This document shows positions 25,215 through 37,698 of a stretch of 64,000 nt of DNA, piece after piece. This DNA comes from Heterocephalus glaber (Eukaryota > Chordata > Mammalia > Rodentia > Bathyergidae): positions 26,925,812 through 26,989,811 of the forward strand of contig NW_004624730.1 in the NCBI RefSeq assembly GCF_000247695.1, written 5' to 3'. Both the position numbers and the translations under genes were made by a program. The notes under the pieces are model-generated. The model had not been told where the DNA came from and did not search any database. It saw only the letters and a program-made list of their open reading frames with translations. Numbering within the stretch: position 1 is the stretch's first letter; each line of letters opens with the position of its first letter.

Positions 25215-26216
25215 AGTTAAAAAGCTTTTGCACAGCAAGTGAAACCACCAACAGAGTGAAGAGACAACCCACAGAGTGGGAAAATATTTTACCAGCTATT
25301 CAGATAAAGGACTATTATCTAGAATATAAAAAGAACTCAAAAAGTCAGACCCTCCAAATTTAAAGACCCAGTGCAAAAACGGGCATCTGAAATGAAAAGT
25401 CATTTCCCAGATAAAGAATTAGAAGCAGCAAATAAATATATGAAAAAATGTTCAACATCACTGGTCATTCGAGATGCAAATTAAAACGCTGAGATTCCAT
25501 TTCACTCCAGAAAGAACGGTTGTTATCAAGAAATCAACCAATAACAGATGCTGGCGGGGCTGTGGAGAAAAAGGAACACTTCTCCACTCTTGGTGGGAGT
25601 GTAGATTGGTCCAACCACTGTGGAAATCAGTGTGGAAGATTCCTCAAAAAACTAAAACTAGAGGTTCCATTTGACCCAGCTATACCTCTTCTTGGTATCT
25701 TCCTGAAAGAATTAAAAGCATCATACCACAGCGACATATGCACACCCATGTTTATACCATTGTAATAGCTAAATTTTGGAAACAGCCCAAATGCCCATCA
25801 ACTGACAAGTGGATAAAGAAGATGTGAGTTTTTTACACAATGGAGTACTACTCTGCCATAAAGAAGGATGAGCTTCAGACATTTATAGCTAAATGGATTC
25901 ACCTTGAGATCATACTCTTAAATGAAATAAATCAACACACATGTTTAAATACCACATTGTTTCTCTAGTGTGAGAAACTGAATGTGGAAATAAGGACTGA
26001 GATGTATAATGGTGTTCAGAAACAAGAAGAAAATATTCAAAAGGGAAGGGGAACAAGGGAGGAGGGAGGGAGAAAAGAATGAAGGGACAAGAAAAAAAGG
26101 GAAAAGAGAAGGAAAAAGCGAAACAAAGCTTTTATACATAGGGAGGAGAGAGGGCTTGAGGGGGGAATGGGATAAAATAAAATTTAAAAAAAATTTTTAA
26201 AAATCAAGTCATTCAT

Positions 26217-26278
26217 CTGCATACACATACACATATATATAAGCATATATACATAGATATATACACATATATATGTAA
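26217..26278 (+). repeat. AT/CA-rich simple repeat
   Basis: Imperfect tandem 'catatata' runs directly after the L1 target duplication. Confidence 0.85.
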
Positions 26279-26459
26279 GCCTAGCGGGGGGCACTTTTAA
26301 TTTTCATTTTATATCCTTCCACGCTGAGCTTTATCATAAGAATATATATTACTTTTGTAATAAAAACTGGCATTTTTTTCCTGCAATACTCATGATTTTT
26401 TTTCTTTTTTTTTTTCCTCATGATTAAACCCGTCATACTGCGCTACATCACCAGTATAT

Positions 26460-26731
26460 TTTGTTTGGGTTGAGACAGAGTCTTTCTATGTAGCTCAGGC
26501 TGGCCTTGAACTCACTATGTAGCCCAAACTGGTCTGAAACGCACACCAATCCTCCTGCCTCAGCCTCCCAAGTGGGGGGCACAGTAACACCATGCCTGGC
26601 TTTTTTTTAAAAAAAAAACAAAACAAAGTTCTATTAAGTTGCTAAATTGCCCAGGCTGGGCTCGAATTTGCAATCCTCCCACCACAGCCTCCCAGAATAC
26701 CGGAATTATAGACATATTCCACCACACCCCA
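26460..26731 (-). mobile_element. Two tandem antisense B1 SINEs
   Basis: 26460-26600 (gagacagagtctttcta to accatgcctggc, with internal duplication) and 26603-26731 (agttctattaagttgc to ccaccacacccca, older). Confidence 0.85.
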
Positions 26732-26867
26732 CTAACACTAGAGTGGTGTGTTCTTTTTAAACAAACCCCCAAAATAAAATCATCGGTAAAAATCACCTCT
26801 GTTCATTTTAGTCACATTTATCATTTGCTTGATTTGATGGATTATCACAGTCGCTACCTCTGTTTTT

Positions 26868-27015
26868 TGATTGTTTTGTTTAAGACAGATTCTCACTATG
26901 TTGTCTAGGGCAGCCTTGTCCACTATAGCCTAGGCTGGACTTGAACTCAAGGAGCTCCTCCTGCTTCAGCCTCCTAATTAATAGGATTAGAGACATATGA
27001 CACCATGCCCAGCTG
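26868..27015 (-). mobile_element. B1 SINE with internal duplication
   Basis: aagacagattctcactatg to accatgcccagct. Confidence 0.85.
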
Positions 27016-27487
27016 CTGCTTCAGTCTTTGAAGATCGAGGGCAAGAAATATTTCTCACAGGAAAATTGGGAAAAAGACAGATATTCAAGATCTTAATATT
27101 TGCAGAAAGTCCTTAATAAAGGAATATTTAAAAAATAATGCAGAATGTGTATTTTCTTCCAGTCACCACGTTTTGACTCCCGAGTCTGTAGCTGGGAAGG
27201 TCTGCTGGTAGACTTGTCACAAAAAAGGGCAGAAACTGGATTTATCTACAGTGTTCAGAAATAAGGTACACCAAGTCCTATTTTTCAAATGACTTAGTGT
27301 AGGGTCTACAAAAACATAAAATATATTATGTGCCTAAAATAAATCAGAAACAGCCTTTTCACCATAGAATTTGTTTTCCTTAGAGACTCCTTACTCGGCC
27401 TCTGAAATCAATTTTTAAGTTAATGAAAGGTATGACTGATTGGCTGGTTAATACATAAAAGCCAGTTATAAGGATAGATGGAAAAGG

Positions 27488-27571
27488 GTCAGGGATTTAG
27501 CTCAGTGGTACCTTGCTTGCCTTGAAAGCGCAGGGTCCTGAGTTTGATCCCCAGTACCAGTAAAAAAAAAA
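27488..27571 (+). mobile_element. ID SINE
   Basis: gtcagggatttagctcagtgg to ccagtacc. Flanks share aaggataga. Confidence 0.92.
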
Positions 27572-28204
27572 GGATAGATAGAAAAATGACATATAAGATA
27601 GATAATGGACAGAATTAAGAGAAAGAAGAACAAAATCAGTTATTCAGTATTTTCAAGACCAGTTTGTAGTCCTATTGTGGATGGCTTGTACATAGCTCAG
27701 GCCACATGCGATTCACCATAGAAGTTATTCCACAATTTCACTTATCAAGTGCTCGGAGGTCACAGCAATGTCATTTTGCTATAAAAGTTTCTCAACACTC
27801 TTGACTTCTATAACTGGGTCACCACAGGTGAGCTACGCCTGGTGTCAGTATACAGTCCCCTCTCTGAGTAGCACTGAGTTACATGATTAGTCACCTCACA
27901 TTGTTGCCACCCATTCCAGTTGGTTGGGGTACATTCTAGCTGGTCAGCACATCTGCCAGACTCTGTAGCACCCTGGTATAGGGAGGGCAGGTAGACTGAT
28001 AGGTAGGGCAGCAGATGACAGAGAAATTAGCAAAGAAGCTGAAAGATAGGAGCCAGACAGCTGTTGGTTCTTTGTGCAAAAAATATTTCTGGATATAGTA
28101 TTAACTATGATTCTCCCTAAATAAGAGATCCAGAGGTCAGAAAAAAGTATTTCCCATTTTCTTCCCTCTAATAGTATTTTAGCACATATAGTTTTAATTT
28201 CTAA

Positions 28205-28390
28205 AAAGACAAAGAAGCCTGGTGTGGTGACACACACCTTTAATTCCAGCACTCTGGGAGGCTGAGGCAGAAGGATCCCAAGTTCCAGCCCAGCGTGGTC
28301 AACTTAGCAACTTAGTGAGACCCTGTTTCAAAAAATAAGTAAAAAAGGCTGGGGGATGTAGCTCAGGTACTGGATTCAATCTCAGTACAA
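28205..28390 (+). mobile_element. B1-dID composite SINE
   Basis: B1 part (gcctggtgtggtgacacac to gagaccctgtttc) joined through an A-rich linker to a shortened ID half (gggggatgtagctcagg). Confidence 0.85.
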
Positions 28391-28473
28391 GAAAGAGAGA
28401 GAGAGAGGAGGGAGGGAAAGAGGAAAGGAAGGAGGGAGGGAGGGAGACAGACAGACAGAAAGAAAGAAAAAGT
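28391..28473 (+). repeat. Purine-rich simple repeat (SINE tail)
   Basis: (GA)n, (GGGA)n, (CAGA)n and (GAAA)n segments extending the B1-dID tail. Confidence 0.9.
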
Positions 28474-28552
28474 CAGAAACAATTTAAATGCCCATCACCG
28501 GGGAACAGTGAAAAAATTACATGTAGCTAAACAATGGAATATTCTTGTAGTT

Positions 28553-28637
28553 CTTTTTTTTTGGTACCAGGGATCGAACTCGGGACCTTGCACTTGCGAA
28601 GCAGGCGGCAGCACCACTGAGCTAAATCCCTGCTCCT
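28553..28637 (-). mobile_element. ID SINE
   Basis: ggtaccagggatcgaactcg to gctaaatccctgctcc. Duplicated flank cttgtagttctt. Confidence 0.95.
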
Positions 28638-30017
28638 ATCCTTGTAGTTCTTAAAGAAACAAATGTTTGTGTAAAAAAAGTGGTAAACTGTGAGATATAC
28701 TAAGTGCAAAAAGGAAGGTGCAAAAGAATGTGTATAGCACACTGCCATTTATGCTGTAGTGAAAATGGCCTAGGTGGTTATGTACTATATAGTGTATACA
28801 TATATACACACTTGTATTCACATAATTTCTCTGGAAGACAAATAGAACTAGGGGAGGAGGTGAAAGACAGAATATACACATCACAATATATGCCTGGGTA
28901 CTGTTTAAATATTTTGTCATTTACACATATTTATCACTTATTCCCCCTCCCACAAATTTTTTTTATTATTTTAAAGAAGTCATCGAAAACTTATGAGTTC
29001 GGAAAGCAGCCTCTCAGGGTGGCCACTGGCTTCGTCAGTGAGGTATCCTCAGGGGATCGAGACTACATGAGCCCTGGTGGGTCTGGAATCACAACTACTG
29101 TGGCTCTAAAATCACAATCCATCTGTGCCCAGTTAGTCAGCCTTAAAGGAACAAGAAACCATCCAAAAATCACAAAAATCACAAGAGTATTCCCAGAACA
29201 AGCAGACCCAACACTGTCCATTCCCAAGCAGCAAGGGCAGCTTCCGTAGGGAGGGGCCTGCATTAAGGGTGCCCACGTTCCACTAGCCTGGAAAGCAAAG
29301 ACAGGCCCCCTGCTGGAGCCAACTCACCCAGTTAAACGCATGGCAAATGGAGGCATCCACGATGGAAAATGGATAAACTGCTATGAAAAATTCTATTGTT
29401 TCCAGGCTCTTTCAAACCAGTATAAACGCTTAGTTCTCTAAACATCTAGGAAGATCTCAACACAGGGGACAGTGGTGGGTCCTACACTATGATCAGACAA
29501 AGCCAGGATTAGTGTACCTCAAATGTAAGGGGTGAGGAAGTTGATATTTACCAGCAAATGGTGAGCATACCCAACACATCTGAGGTTCCAGAGCTCCACA
29601 GGGACCCATAGTCATATGTCAACCAACAACCCAAGTAAGGCCACATCCATCTTGGCCAGAAAAACATACTCTCCCCATTTCTGGCCTATTTGCTCACTCA
29701 CCTATGTCCTTTCTATTTTTCCAGGATCCATTTATGTCTAATCACCTTTACAGAAACCTCTCTGAACATCCAGCCTTTTTATCCATTGTTTTCTCTACTG
29801 CATTTAGCATCTGAGATCTGATTCTCAACACTCAACCCAAGAGGCACCCACATGAAGGAATTTCATTCCCAAGCTCATCAGACTACCAGGCGGAATTGCA
29901 GTATGCAAGCTTGCAACACAATGTCTAAGCACTGTGCTCAGATTATATAATGCCCAGCAAGAAAAACGTCATTCTTGCCTTCATGGGGGTTACAGTGCAA
30001 TAACAAAGAGAAGCCAT
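28638..30017. other. WWTR1: Unique intronic sequence
   Basis: 28640-28900 may be an old L1-like remnant. 28960-29600 has no recognised repeat and carries a chance 181-codon open frame that crosses both. 29930-30000 resembles an ancient L2/MIR-type repeat ('cattcttgccttcatgggggttacag'). Confidence 0.45.
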
Positions 30018-30222
30018 TAATCGGGCAGAGTGTTGCATGCCTATAATCCTAGCACTCTGGGGAGCTGAAGAAGACCTCAAATTCGAGCCTAGCCTGGGCA
30101 ACTTAAGAGATATAACAAGACTCTGTCCTCTGTTGCAAAATTTAATGAAAACAAAACAAACAAGGACTGGGGATATAGCTCAGCGTGAAGGCCCTGAGTT
30201 CAATCCTCAGTACCACAAAAGA
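30018..30222 (+). mobile_element. B1-dID composite SINE
   Basis: Degraded B1 (tcgggcagagtgttgcatg) followed by an A-rich linker and gactggggatatagctcag ... cagtacc. Confidence 0.82.
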
Positions 30223-31232
30223 AGAAAACAAAGAAGAAATCATTACGCAGTAATAGAGATGTGGTACAATGGCCAGGAAGATACAGGGGCCCTGGAGCAT
30301 CTAAACTAGAGCAACGGGGTTGTGAGCTAGGGGAACCTGCAGGAGGTGGCATCAGAGCTGATGGCTGAAGTAATGGAGGAGCCAACCAGGCAACAAGCAG
30401 GTAAATAATGTTTCTGGCACAGGGAACCGCTTGTCCCAAGCTCCTGAGGCCCAACGGAGCACAGCCCATGGAAGACACTGACAGACTTTCAGGACAGCTG
30501 GAAAGTTTCACATCTGTATCCATCATAAAACCAGACTAAGGACACACTCGTACCTTGAGGGAGCACAGCCGCCTCAAGGGGTCTAACAGCACACAGGTCA
30601 GAGCCGCATTCACACTGGTTACACTGGGATCCCTTTTCTGTGCCCATAGAGAGAAATGGCTGTGAAGGGAAGGAAACCAGCCACACACTTCCCTCAGCAC
30701 ATGCACAATGCTAGTGCACAGGTCAGTTGGGTAAGTTTTCTTTGTAAATTAACCGAAACAGCTAAAGACCTTTTAGATGGCACAAAGGAAAGTCCTTGGG
30801 AGACTGAGCCCCCACCACCATCTAACCCAGGAATAACAACCACAGTGAACTTGTCATTGGTGCCCCAGTGCCAGGCACAGCACCATGCCCTTAGAAAGAG
30901 GCTTCACTTCTCCCAGCAAGTGAACATCATCTCTTCCTTTCTTCTTTATTCTCTGTTGCACCTTGATGGAGCGTAAAATAAAGGCCAGAAGTCCAGGACA
31001 GAGAGCTGACCTAAGGTTTGCCACAAGCTTACCTTTTCTCCCGAGGCAACTCCTATGAAGAATTCTTGGTTAAGATTTAGCAATTACTGTGTCCAGTTCA
31101 TTTCTAAAGAAAATAACCCAAAGCAGGAAACACACCAGCAGCCTCCAAAGAACATCCGCTTAGTACATCAACTCCAGACACTGAACTATAACTAATAGAC
31201 TCCCCAAGTTTACCATTCAGTCTTCTCTTGCT

Positions 31233-31361
31233 TTCTTCTTTCTTTTTTTTTTTGACCCAGGATCTTGTTACATAGTTCAAGCTGGCCTTGAATTCAGTGA
31301 TCCTCCAGCCTCAGCCTCTCCAGTGCTGGAATTACAGGTGCGCACCACCAAACCTAGCTTC
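31233..31361 (-). mobile_element. B1 SINE
   Basis: T-rich, gacccaggatcttgttac to gcaccaccaaacctagc. Confidence 0.87.
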
Positions 31362-31534
31362 ATTTGCAGTCTTTTTCTCTCTGCTTTTTTTTTATAATCA
31401 ACCCCCCTCATACCCCAACCTGTGGATCTAAACATAACTATATGCATAGAGTAGGGTTGCATGACTAAATTTCTCAAGAAAGGTAGAAACTACAAAAAAA
31501 AACAAAAAAAAAATTCCATAATTCCAGAAATACA

Positions 31535-31616
31535 GGGCCGGGATTTAGTTCAGCGGTGCTGCCGCCTGCCTCAAAAGCATAACGTCCTCAGTTCAATCCA
31601 CGATACAAAAAAAAAG
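31535..31616 (+). mobile_element. ID SINE
   Basis: ggccgggatttagttcagcgg to cgatac plus an A tail. Several substitutions. Confidence 0.9.
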
Positions 31617-32372
31617 ATATAAATGTATCCTCTCTCTCCCCCACCTCTCATTCCCTCATCTCTGTTTTTAAAATAAAATTAGCATTATAACCCTATCACA
31701 CTATATTGTAACTGTTGGTTTTCTTGTGTATATCTTACTTATCTGGTATTTAGGACCATTTCTTACCTCTATATTACTAGTATCTGGGACATAGTAAATA
31801 TTGGTAACTATTAAGAAATACAAATGAAAATGTAAGACATATACAAAGCACACTGGGAAAAAAAAACAAAAACCAACTATGACTTGCTCCAAACATGAAA
31901 TTCTCAACTGTAAAAACAGAAAAGGTCACAAAAAGGTTTCCCAAACTATGGCCTATAGAACATTCTTGAGTGTATGCTAATAGATGATATTAAAAATGCT
32001 CAAAAACCAAAAGTGTTTGTGAAATATTGACTTAAGCCAAAACTGAAACTAGTTTTACATAATATTAAAACTAGTTTTAAAACAAGCTAGTTTTTCTAAT
32101 AAGGGACTTTGGAATCTTTGGTGTATACTGTGAATCTCTAAGAAGACATATCCAAAACCTACTGATCCAGGAACCCCAAAGAGTCTGAAAGGACTGGGGT
32201 TCCAAAGAATATACTTTGGAAAGCACTGCTCTACTAATACTTCAATGCATGAAAATACGGTCTCCCAAAGGCCAGCAGAGTGGCCATCCCCTCAGAAACT
32301 GTCCTCCAATAATAAGAAATAAACTTCATTTCTCAGGCTTCCAAATCATTTTAAAATCAACAGCACAGTCCC

Positions 32373-32548
32373 CTAGCTGGGCACAGGGGTGCACACCTGC
32401 AATCCCAGCACTCTGGGAAGCTGAAGCAGAAGGATCACAAGTTAGAGCCCAGCCTGGGCAACTTAGCAAGGCCTTGTCTCAAAATAAAAAATGGCTGGGG
32501 ATGTAGCTCAGTAGGAAGATCTTCGGTTCAATTCCCAGTACCTACAAA
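32373..32548 (+). mobile_element. B1-dID composite SINE
   Basis: tagctgggcacaggggtgca to ccttgtctcaaaataaaaaa, then tggctggggatgtagctcag to cccagtacc. The cleanest composite in the window. Confidence 0.9.
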
Positions 32549-32959
32549 ACAAAACACACCACTGTCCCCTCCCTGGGTTAGCTGATTCTCTTTCCCATCA
32601 CCCACTCTTGAGGCTGAGTATTTAATTGAGAAAGGAAGAGGAAAAAGAAGATGAGATGCAAGGCTGTAATTCCCATCAGTCTTAATTTGTCAACAAACTG
32701 AGACTTAATGCTGCCTCAAAGCTCAATCACAGTTATTTATTTTCAATCATGTCCATGGTTTAAAAGGCAAAAGGAAGGCAGTCGCTCTTTTTCTTCTTGA
32801 AACTATTTTATCTAATTGACCTTGTCAACAAGTCCTCAGCAGACACCCAATCCTGACACTGACTGGACATTCAGGGTGACTGTCATCTGTTCTCACATCT
32901 GTGTTCCCTGTAAGTGGTGTAGATTTATTCATGGTAGAAATCTTGATGAAAATAACATA

Positions 32960-33122
32960 TAGCTGGGCTTAGTGATGCAAACCTGTAATCCCAGCACTCA
33001 GGAGGCTGAGGCAGGAGGATTGCCATGAGTTTAGGCCAGCATGGGCTACATAGTGAGTTCAAGGCCAGTCTGAACTACATAGTGAGACCCTGTCTCCAAA
33101 AATTAATTAATTAATTAATTAA
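32960..33122 (+). mobile_element. B1 SINE with internal duplication
   Basis: tagctgggcttagtgatgca. 'gctacatagtgagttcaaggccag' repeats the preceding block. Tail (TTAA)n at 33100-33122. Confidence 0.9.
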
Positions 33123-33357
33123 GAAGATTCACTCTAAATCCTTATTTTAACTTTGAAAATTGACTTTTAATTCCAGATCCAAGTTGTCATTCAGAGCCAA
33201 GGCTATAAAAAGGAGCCAAAATTCACCTTACCCTACTGCCAAGGCTTCTACCTCTGATTTTGGCCAGCTAGATGGTGGAAGAGAGGGAAGACCAGGCAAG
33301 AACTAGCTTGTTCTGAGCATTTACCACATATGTGCCAGATGCATTAAATACATCATC

Positions 33358-33478
33358 TAGCCAGGCATAATGGTACACAGCTGTAATCCCAGAACTCAGG
33401 AGGCTGGGGCAGGAAGAGTTCAAGTTCCAGGCCAGCCTGAACTACATAGTAAGACTCTGTATCAAAAAAAAACAAAAT
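33358..33478 (+). mobile_element. B1 SINE
   Basis: tagccaggcataatggtaca to aagactctgtatc plus an A tail. Confidence 0.9.
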
Positions 33479-33493
33479 TAAAAATTAAATGTT

Positions 33494-33581
33494 GGGCCAG
33501 GGATTTAGCTCAGTGGTTTCACCACCTGCTGCGCAAGAGCAAGGACCCAAGTTCGATCCCCGGTACCAAAAAAAAAAAAAA
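33494..33581 (+). mobile_element. ID SINE
   Basis: gggccagggatttagctcag to cggtacc plus an A tail. Duplicated flank aattaaatgtt. Confidence 0.95.
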
Positions 33582-33792
33582 ATTAAATGTTATCTGATCT
33601 TTCAAACGACCATGGAATAGGTATTTCTATCCTCATTTTACACACAGGAAACTGAGGCAGCAGGCACTATTGTTCAACAACAAGACCTTCCATGGAAACA
33701 GGAGGGTCATTCAAAGGCACAAAAAAAAATCTCTTAAAGGAAATACATTAAAACTACTTTTTTGTTTATTTTTTGAGACAGGGCCCCATTTG

Positions 33793-34014
33793 CTGGGTAT
33801 GGTGGTGCATGCCTATAATCCCACCACTCTGAAAGGCTGAGGCAGAAGGATTCCACGTTCAAGTCCAGCCAGGGCAACCTAGCAAGACTGTCTCAAAATA
33901 AAAACTAAGAAAAGGCTGTGGATGTAGCTCAATGCAAAAGCCCGAGGATTCCATCCCCAGCACCTCACACCATACACACGACACACACGCACATACACAC
34001 ATGCACACACACAG
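33793..34014 (+). mobile_element. B1-dID composite SINE with (CA)n tail
   Basis: gctgggtatggtggtgcatg to gactgtctc, linker, gctgtggatgtagctcaatg, then a CA-rich tail to about 34014. Confidence 0.85.
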
Positions 34015-34228
34015 AGTGGCGCAAATTTAGTCAACTGATGAATAAGAATTAAAAGTCAATTTGACCCTAGTGCTTACTGACCTCCCTGAATGGATCGAAG
34101 AACCCTAACACCAAATCCAACGTGCAAGCCAAAAATCTAATCCTTACACACAAACCAATGAATCGTTTCAGAGAGTTATAATCATATAAATGTTGCCTAT
34201 GGATTTTCAACTTTAAGAATTATTTATG

Positions 34229-34315
34229 GGGCCAAGGATTTAGCTCAGTGGCTCCAGCGCCTGCCTCACAAGCGCAAGGTCCCAAGTTCGATCCCCAGTA
34301 TCAAAAAAAAAAAAA
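34229..34315 (+). mobile_element. ID SINE
   Basis: ggggccaaggatttagctcag to cagtatc plus an A tail. Duplicated flank aagaattatttatg. Confidence 0.95.
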
Positions 34316-34328
34316 AGAATTATTTATG

Positions 34329-34475
34329 AAGCCAGTCGCGGTAGTGCACACCTATGACCCGATCCCAGCATTCGGGAGGCTGAGGCAGGAGGATTTCGGT
34401 GAGTTCAAGGCTTGCCTGGGCTACATAGGGAATTCGAGGTCAACTGGACTACATAGGGAGATCTTGTCTCAGAAC
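34329..34475 (+). mobile_element. B1 SINE with internal duplication
   Basis: agccagtcgcggtagtgca to gagatcttgtctc, with 'ctacatagggaattcgaggtc' as the repeated block. It lies directly after an ID. Confidence 0.88.
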
Positions 34476-34586
34476 ACCACAGGAAAAAGAAAAAAAGAAT
34501 TATTTACAAATGAGAAAGTCATCTTTTGGGCAAAGCACGGGTGTGGGTTAGATTCAAGGCTCCAGCAATGTTCACGTATCATTATC

Positions 34587-34664
34587 AGGGCTGGGAATTT
34601 AGCTCAGTGGCGCTGTGCCTGCCTCACAATCGTAAGGTCCTGAGTGTGATCCTCTGTTCTGTGA

Positions 34665-34704
<40 letters not shown>

Positions 34705-34711
34705 GAAAGGG
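34587..34711 (+). mobile_element. ID SINE with (GAAA)n tail
   Basis: gggctgggaatttagctcag to gatcctctgttctg, then about 12 GAAA units at 34663-34711. Confidence 0.88.
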
Positions 34712-34732
34712 AAAGAATCAGTGTCAAAATGA

Positions 34733-34803
34733 ACCAGGCAATCGGGAGACTAAGGCAAGAGGATCAGGAGTTCAAGGCCGATCTGGACTATACAATGTAA
34801 CCA
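34733..34803 (+). mobile_element. B1 fragment
   Basis: 'caggcaatcgggagactaaggc' to tggactatacaatgtaacc. Both ends are missing. Confidence 0.7.
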
Positions 34804-35402
34804 AAAAATATGGTAAAATTTGAAATTTAAAGAAATTATTACAGTAAAAGACATATTGCCACTGTTTCCCCCTCAAAATATCCTCTTTGCTTCAAACATA
34901 CCTGTCTCATTGTTCTTGCCACTTTCTGAAGCAGTTCTGGAAAGTCCTCCTTAGGCAGTATCTTTAGTTATCAATTCAAAACATTAACCTTTCATGGTCA
35001 TTTTGACTTTGGGGAAGAGCCAGAAGTCCCATCATGTCAGATCCAGTGAATAAGTGGTTGAGGACACATTGTAATGTTTTCACAAACTCAAATTCCTGCC
35101 AGATGGCACTCAGCAGCAGCATTCACTTTATTTTTGATCACAGCTCAGAAGGACAAAAAAGAAGGCTTCCAGAACTACTTCACAAAGTACCAGGAACAAT
35201 ACGGATAAATGTATTCAGAGAAAGGGGAAGTATTTTGAGGGAGGTAATGGTGATGTGTCTTTTATCGAAATATTTTTATTCAAATTTACTCCTCATACAT
35301 GAGACCCTATCTCAAAAAAAAAAAAATGAATTGGTAGCATTCTAAACAACACTGACTTACAAAATGCTAGGTCAAGAAATACAGTAGTATCAAAAATTGA
35401 CA

Positions 35403-35642
35403 CTGGCCAGACTTCGTGGTGCATGCCTGTAATCCCAGAACTCGGGAGGCTGAGGCAGGAGGATCGCTGTAAATTCCAGGACAGCCTGGATTACAAAGTG
35501 AGTTCAAAGCCACCTTGAATTTCATAGTAAGACCTTGTCTGTCTCAAAAAAACAAAAGGCCAGGGATGTAGCTCAGCAGCACAGTGCCTGCTTGACAGAC
35601 AAGAGGCCCTGAGTTCAATTTCCAGGACCAAAAAAAAAAAAA
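35403..35642 (+). mobile_element. B1 (duplicated type) followed by ID-like half
   Basis: B1 at 35403-35552, then ggccagggatgtagctcagc to 'caatttccaggacc' and an A tail. Either a composite or an adjacent ID. Confidence 0.82.
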
Positions 35643-35689
35643 GTTGACAAAAAAATGACAAAGGTGATCTAATAAACAAAATAATTTAA

Positions 35690-35880
35690 ATCCAGCCATG
35701 GTGATGCATGCCTATAATCCTAGCACTCTGGGAGGGTGAAGTAGGAAGATTATGAGCTTGAGCCTAGCCTGAACAATTTAGCAAGACACTGTCTTAAAAG
35801 TTTAAAACTTTAAAAAGGGCTAGGAATGTAACTCAGTACAAAGGCCCTGGGTTCAGTTCCCAGTACCAACAAAAAAAGAA
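35690..35880 (+). mobile_element. B1-dID composite SINE
   Basis: 'tccagccatggtgatgcatgcc' to gacactgtctt, an A-rich linker, gggctaggaatgtaactcag to cccagtacc. Confidence 0.87.
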
Positions 35881-36054
35881 ACTTAGGACAGGAAAAAGAA
35901 AACTAGTTTCAGGAACTACATTCTTCCTTCATATTAGAAGCTTAAAGTTGGAAAATAAAAAATAAATAAAGATGGTATAAGTATATCACAACTAGTTAAA
36001 AAGGTAACAATCTAAGAATTACACAACAGTTTTTACAAAAATTAAAAGGTCAGA

Positions 36055-36140
36055 GCTGGGGATTTAGCTCAGTGGTTCTGCCACCTGCCCCACAAGCTCA
36101 AGGACTCGAGTTCAAATCCCCGGTACCAAAAAAAAAAAAA
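36055..36140 (+). mobile_element. ID SINE
   Basis: gagctggggatttagctcag to cggtacc plus an A tail. Duplicated flank aattaaaagg. Confidence 0.95.
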
Positions 36141-36259
36141 AATTAAAAGGCCCTCTCTGCGAGCCTTCAGGAGGTAAAAGAAACCACTGTTTCTAACAAA
36201 AATCCTTCTGTAGTATATAGCATTCATTACCAAGTGTATTGATCTCCTTGACAGAAATT

Positions 36260-36595
36260 ATTTTTTTGCGAAACATTTATGGTACATTTTAGATATGCAT
36301 AATAATATCCATCATAGGGAATTTGTACCTGTACATGACATATCTTCCTTCTTTTTCCCATTCCCCCTTCAACCCCACTTTCCCCTCCTTATTTACAAAA
36401 GCTTTGTTTCCAATTTTTCCTTCTATTCTGTTTTCTTGTCCCTTCCTTTCCCCCTCGCCCCTCTCTTGTTCCCCTTCTCATATGAACATTTTCTTCCCAT
36501 GTCCCAGTATTTATTATACATGTTGGGCCTTATGTCCACTTTGTTTCTCACACCAGCGAAACAATGTGGTATTTAAACATGTGTTTGACAGAAAC
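36260..36595 (-). mobile_element. L1 3'UTR fragment, antisense
   Basis: The reverse complement matches the end of the L1 at 25930-26180 in layout: ...taaataccacattgtttc, a purine-rich stretch, then A-rich. The 93-109 codon open frames here run through this pyrimidine-rich strand and are not genes. Confidence 0.7.
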
Positions 36596-36859
36596 AATTT
36601 TTGCCACAAATTTCAGAACGGGCAAAACACTAAAATTATTACTAAAAACTAGGAGTGCAGCCAAATGCTATAGCTGGAATTGTATATAAGAACAGGACAT
36701 ATATCCTTTTCTTACAGAATTGTGGTACTCAAATAAAAGTACGAGAATGTTTGTAGTATAAAGGCAGAAAATTCTACTGAAGCGAGATCATTATCTTTAT
36801 CATTCTTTGTTTTCTGGTTTATGTACAAAAAACATATATTCCAAGGGAGAGCCATAAAG

Positions 36860-36960
36860 AGAAAATAAAAAGGATCGAGATGCTACAGTGTATGTGTAGG
36901 TACCAATTCCGCATGATGAATGTATGTTATGTGTTACAAGCATACTAATAAGAAAGTATT
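36860..36960 (+). mobile_element. L1 3' end fragment
   Basis: Short piece with 'gtaccaattccgcatgatgaatgta', like the L1 3' ends at 9780 and 19720. Diverged. Confidence 0.45.
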
Positions 36961-37698
36961 CTATTATAACCAGAAATTTTAAAACTCAATGTGACCAGTG
37001 TTCAAAGTCAGCGTGCTAGGTTGTCGCACACCCCAGCCTGATCTGCAGGCCTGGAGGAAAAGAGGAACAAGGGAAGATTTTCCTGAGGCCACAGGGTTTT
37101 CCCTTGTTATCCAGGGCCCTGATACCTGAACACCCAGAAAAGGTGCACATGCACAAGAAAGGTGACCTTTGAGAGGTACCCCAAAGTGGTCTCATCATAT
37201 ACCTGGGGACAATCTTACCTGAGAAAACGACAAAAGACTTCTCAAAGCTTCTGTGATGTCGAGGCTGTGCTTACCATAAAGCTCATGGTTCAGCTAGGGA
37301 AGTAAGCCGGCGCAAGGTGGGGGCGAGGAAAGGAAACTAACAGAGGTCCAGCTCAGGGTCCAGCACTAAGTAACTGCAGGGCTTCCCACAGTCGTGCCCT
37401 CATCCTTTGCTGCCCCCTTATTTCTAGCCAAAAAAAAAAAGCAAAATTGATCCTTGTCGATTCTAAAATCCTTCGATTTCTGATATACACAGCCCTCAAT
37501 TCTCAGCAGAGTGAAGAACAGGATTCTTCAGCTGGCCCCATTTCACAGATAAGGGTGCAAAGTAATAGACAGATTTTAAGAAAATTATGTCAAGGTCAAT
37601 TGCCACCATTTCTCAAGCTTCTACTTAACCCACCAAAATATACTGCCTTTTGAGGCTGTGTAACAAAATGTGATATATAGCATTTACTTTTCTTATCG

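Larger units (their letters stand above)
23958..26202 (+). mobile_element. L1 retrotransposon, 5'-truncated, with three nested IDs
   Basis: The 3' part of an L1: late ORF2 reverse transcriptase (readable at 24133-24405) through the ORF2 C-terminus (cysteine/tryptophan-rich stretch near 25540-25620), then 3'UTR and an A-rich end. The target-site duplication atcaagtcattc lies at 23946-23957 and 26203-26214. The frame is broken by stops and by IDs at 24749, 24924 and 25129. It is inactive. Confidence 0.9.

Noticed and set aside
28704..29249. 181-codon plus-strand open frame
   Set aside because: It begins in an old repeat-like segment and crosses into unrelated unique DNA. It has no domain and no codon pattern suggesting selection.
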